This document shows positions 6,346-8,171 of a stretch of DNA of 8,171 nt, one piece after another. Numbering within the stretch: position 1 is the first letter of the stretch; every line of letters starts with the position of its first letter. Made by a program: the position numbers and the translations under genes. Where the stretch lies: NCBI GenBank assembly GCA_905199285.1, contig CAJKFZ010000114.1, forward strand, positions 1-8,171, written 5' to 3'. The notes under the pieces were generated by a model. It ran no database searches. It saw only the letters and a list, made by a program, of their open reading frames with translations, and was not told the DNA's origin. This DNA comes from an uncultured Ruminococcus sp. (lineage in GTDB: Bacteria > Bacillota > Clostridia > Oscillospirales > Ruminococcaceae).

Positions 6346-7677
6346 TCAATACCCCTCCTGCTGAAGTTTGCAGAGCATATCAACGTAAAATTCTCTTACA
6401 TCGAATCCGCTGATGTTTTCACGGTTAAGGTCGATTACATCACCGTGGCTTATTCCCCTTTTCGTTTCAGGACGGATAAGTCTGTATTCGCCGTGAACGG
6501 CAGATCGCTCCCATACAAGACCGTCGTTTTCGCCGTTGAGCTTTTTTATCATTTTATATCCGATATTAAGCGGAAAACCGGCAGAAGAAGCCGAACGCAT
6601 AACCGTCATAACACTTCTGTAGGAAACAAGCGGAGAATCCGGCATTTCCTCGTCATATTTTCCTGCACGAACAGCGCTAAGATCGTTAACTCCAGCCATA
6701 AAATCGGGATTTTCGTCACCAAGTTTTGAAAAAATTCCGTTATATCTCTTAGCTATAAATTCAGCAATAGAGGCGGGAACCTTTTCAAGAAGATAATCAA
6801 CCATATCGCAGCCCTTATGCGGAGTATTTATCGTTGTAAGGGTTGCAACATATTTATCCATTCCAAGACAGCTTATTGCATAACGGCTGTCCAGTCCGCC
6901 CTTTGAATGAGCGATAATATTGACTTTCTCCGCACCTGTTTCTTCAATAACCTTCAGAATCGTTCTGCGAATCTCCTCGGCGCTTCTTGCAACCGAACTG
7001 GACGACTGCTGTTTTCCATAGTAAATCGTTGCTCCGTTACGAATGAGCGCTGACGGAATTCTTCCCCAATAATTAAAAAACTGCCAGTCACGGAAAAAAA
7101 TTCCATGAACCATAATAACGGGATATTTAGTGCGGCAGATTTCGTTTTCAGCACGAGCGTTTTCAAGCTCTATGCGGTCGCTTTCAACAATGTATTCTCT
7201 TCCGGCAACTTTATAAAACCTTCTTGCCAGAAATAAATTAACTATAGGAAGCCACCAGAAGCAAACCATTAAAACATGATCTTTAATTTTGATCTGTCTT
7301 GAATTCAAAGCTATACGTATAATTCCGGCAAACATGATTATCCCAATAGCAATGATCGGCATAACAACTGCAAAAACAGCATTGACTACACCGCTTTGAA
7401 GTTCTTTCACAAAGAAAATCGTAAGCGCAACAAGCTCTGCAACAATGGCAAACGCTGAAAGCTGAACAAGACATACTCCCCTATTCAGCCGCCTGAGTTT
7501 TTTATTGCCGGATTTTTCTTTTCCTTTGCGGAAAATTATACATATATAAACAATTGAAAATAAAATCGTAAATGCAATTTTTGGTGCATTACTCAGCGGA
7601 ACAATCTTCCATAACGGAATCAGACTGCAAAAAATAACAAGAGCGATAAGCTCTAAAATAAACTTACATATTTTCAT
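6346..7677 (-). CDS. Membrane-anchored alpha/beta-hydrolase (lipase/esterase family)
   Basis: This 443-residue protein joins an N-terminal membrane region to a C-terminal hydrolase. Hydrophobic segments lie at about 5-26, 33-50, 69-90, 97-121 and possibly 134-151, so there are four or five membrane passes. The hydrolase starts near 183 with YPVIMVHGIFFRDW, where H191-G192 is the usual oxyanion-hole region. It carries the nucleophile elbow AHSKGG (Ser258) followed by LDSRY, then INTPHKG. The likely acid is Asp385 in ENDGLV and the likely base His411 in SHGDVIDL, an arrangement resembling Bacillus/Geobacillus-type lipases. It probably hydrolyses a carboxylic ester such as a lipid; the substrate cannot be inferred, and with five passes the hydrolase would face outward but with four inward. 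The ATG at 7675-7677 has AGGAG (7682-7686). An intrinsic terminator sits immediately upstream between it and the zinc-ribbon gene. The stop codon abuts that of the convergent gene. Confidence 0.88.
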   Translation of the reverse strand: MKICKFILELIALVIFCSLIPLWKIVPLSNAPKIAFTILFSIVYICIIFRKGKEKSGNKKLRRLNRGVCLVQLSAFAIVAELVALTIFFVKELQSGVVNAVFAVVMPIIAIGIIMFAGIIRIALNSRQIKIKDHVLMVCFWWLPIVNLFLARRFYKVAGREYIVESDRIELENARAENEICRTKYPVIMVHGIFFRDWQFFNYWGRIPSALIRNGATIYYGKQQSSSSVARSAEEIRRTILKVIEETGAEKVNIIAHSKGGLDSRYAISCLGMDKYVATLTTINTPHKGCDMVDYLLEKVPASIAEFIAKRYNGIFSKLGDENPDFMAGVNDLSAVRAGKYDEEMPDSPLVSYRSVMTVMRSASSAGFPLNIGYKMIKKLNGENDGLVWERSAVHGEYRLIRPETKRGISHGDVIDLNRENISGFDVREFYVDMLCKLQQEGY

Positions 7678-7686
7678 ATTTCTCCT

Positions 7687-7722
7687 AAAAAACAGGCTGT
7701 TCCGTTTTTACCAGAACAGCCT
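7687..7722 (-). terminator. Intrinsic terminator after the zinc-ribbon gene, abutting the lipase ribosome binding site
   Basis: Read on the - strand, AGGCTGTTC (complement of 7714-7722) pairs perfectly with GAACAGCCT (complement of 7694-7702) around an 11-base loop. One G and then six T (complement of 7687-7692) follow. The stem starts 11 bases after the zinc-ribbon stop codon. The T-run is followed directly by AGGAGA, which contains the lipase Shine-Dalgarno sequence, so the element sits in the path of any transcript reading from the zinc-ribbon gene into the lipase gene. It could be a full terminator or a partial one that lowers lipase expression. Confidence 0.88.
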
Positions 7723-7733
7723 TCATGTTTTGA

Positions 7734-8168
7734 TTAATAGTTCTTGTTTGAATCTGCGTTGAAGAAATTATTGCTGCTTTCTGTATAGTAATCATTGGAT
7801 TCAAGAGATAAAAAATCCTCATCATCCATATCAGGAAGTCTTGCACCGCAGCGTCCGCAGAACTGGAAACGATCGTTTACCTCTGCGTCGCACTTAGGAC
7901 AAACCTTATAGCCTCTGATCTGATTCAGCTCGTATCTCATTTTCTTGATTCTTCTGCGTCTCTGGTCAATATCATCACAGAGCAGCTTGAGAGCAGCCGG
8001 ATCTTCGTTGGGATTCTTATAATATTTTTTACCCATATCAGTAAAAATCTCAACGATTCTTTCTTCTTCATACAGAATCTTTCTCTTGAGGTTATTTGCC
8101 TCAGACATATTTTTAGTCTTTTCGGAAACGCCTCTGCTTACACCATTAAATTTATCGAGAACACCCAT
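7734..8168 (-). CDS. Small zinc-ribbon protein with basic helical N-terminal region
   Basis: This 144-residue protein has a predicted helical, possibly coiled-coil region at about 22-85, rich in Lys, Arg and Glu, including four consecutive Arg at 70-73. A zinc ribbon follows, with CPKC (90-93) and CGRC (104-107) as the four metal ligands, then an acidic, Asn/Ser-rich tail of about 35 residues. No membrane segment is seen. The N-terminus (MGVLDKFNGVSRGVSEKTK) resembles that of many small clostridial zinc-ribbon proteins beginning MGxxDK, which supports the ATG at 8168. The ribosome binding site falls outside the window, so an upstream in-frame start cannot be excluded. Function is unknown; a cytoplasmic scaffold or nucleic-acid contact is conceivable but unproven. 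A strong terminator follows the stop codon. Confidence 0.85.
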   Translation of the reverse strand: MGVLDKFNGVSRGVSEKTKNMSEANNLKRKILYEEERIVEIFTDMGKKYYKNPNEDPAALKLLCDDIDQRRRRIKKMRYELNQIRGYKVCPKCDAEVNDRFQFCGRCGARLPDMDDEDFLSLESNDYYTESSNNFFNADSNKNY

Positions 8169-8171
8169 TTT

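Overview
The window looks like chromosomal DNA from a Gram-positive anaerobe of the Clostridia, most likely a Ruminococcus-like member of the Oscillospiraceae. This is an inference from AT-leaning codon use, strong GGAGG-type ribosome binding sites before almost every gene, the clostridial style of the glycogen phosphorylase, and a small zinc-ribbon protein and a CmpB-type membrane protein of kinds common in that group. The genus is not proven by anything here.

Layout from left to right. (1) Bases 98-1963, + strand: a large secreted-domain protein of unknown function, held by one membrane segment and ending in an extremely Asp/Tyr-rich tail. (2) Bases 1976-2008: a hairpin terminator that can serve both this gene and the convergent one. 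(3) Bases 2013-5843, - strand: a two-gene operon, malQ (4-alpha-glucanotransferase) then glgP (glycogen/maltodextrin phosphorylase), 12 bases apart. (4) Bases 5844-5961: a 118-base divergent intergenic region with a 7-bp inverted repeat and weak promoter candidates. (5) Bases 5962-6345, + strand: a small four-helix membrane protein of the putative ABC-transporter CmpB (type IV) family. (6) Bases 6346-7677, - strand: a membrane-anchored alpha/beta-hydrolase (lipase/esterase), whose stop codon abuts the stop of the previous gene. (7) Bases 7678-7733: an intrinsic terminator just before the lipase start. (8) Bases 7734-8168, - strand: a small zinc-ribbon protein whose upstream region lies outside the window.

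How they work together: MalQ and GlgP form a classic pair. MalQ disproportionates short maltodextrins into longer chains and glucose, and GlgP shortens the longer chains by phosphorolysis to glucose 1-phosphate. The pair therefore indicates use of stored glycogen or imported maltodextrin. The other genes have no evident link to this pathway.

No mobile element, CRISPR array, RNA gene, phage gene or defence system is visible. There is no gap over 300 bases without a gene. I see no convincing undescribed multi-gene system. The points most worth a second look are the acidic-aromatic tail of the first protein, the terminator fused to the lipase ribosome binding site, the inverted repeat in the divergent promoter region, and the back-to-back stop codons at 6343-6348.
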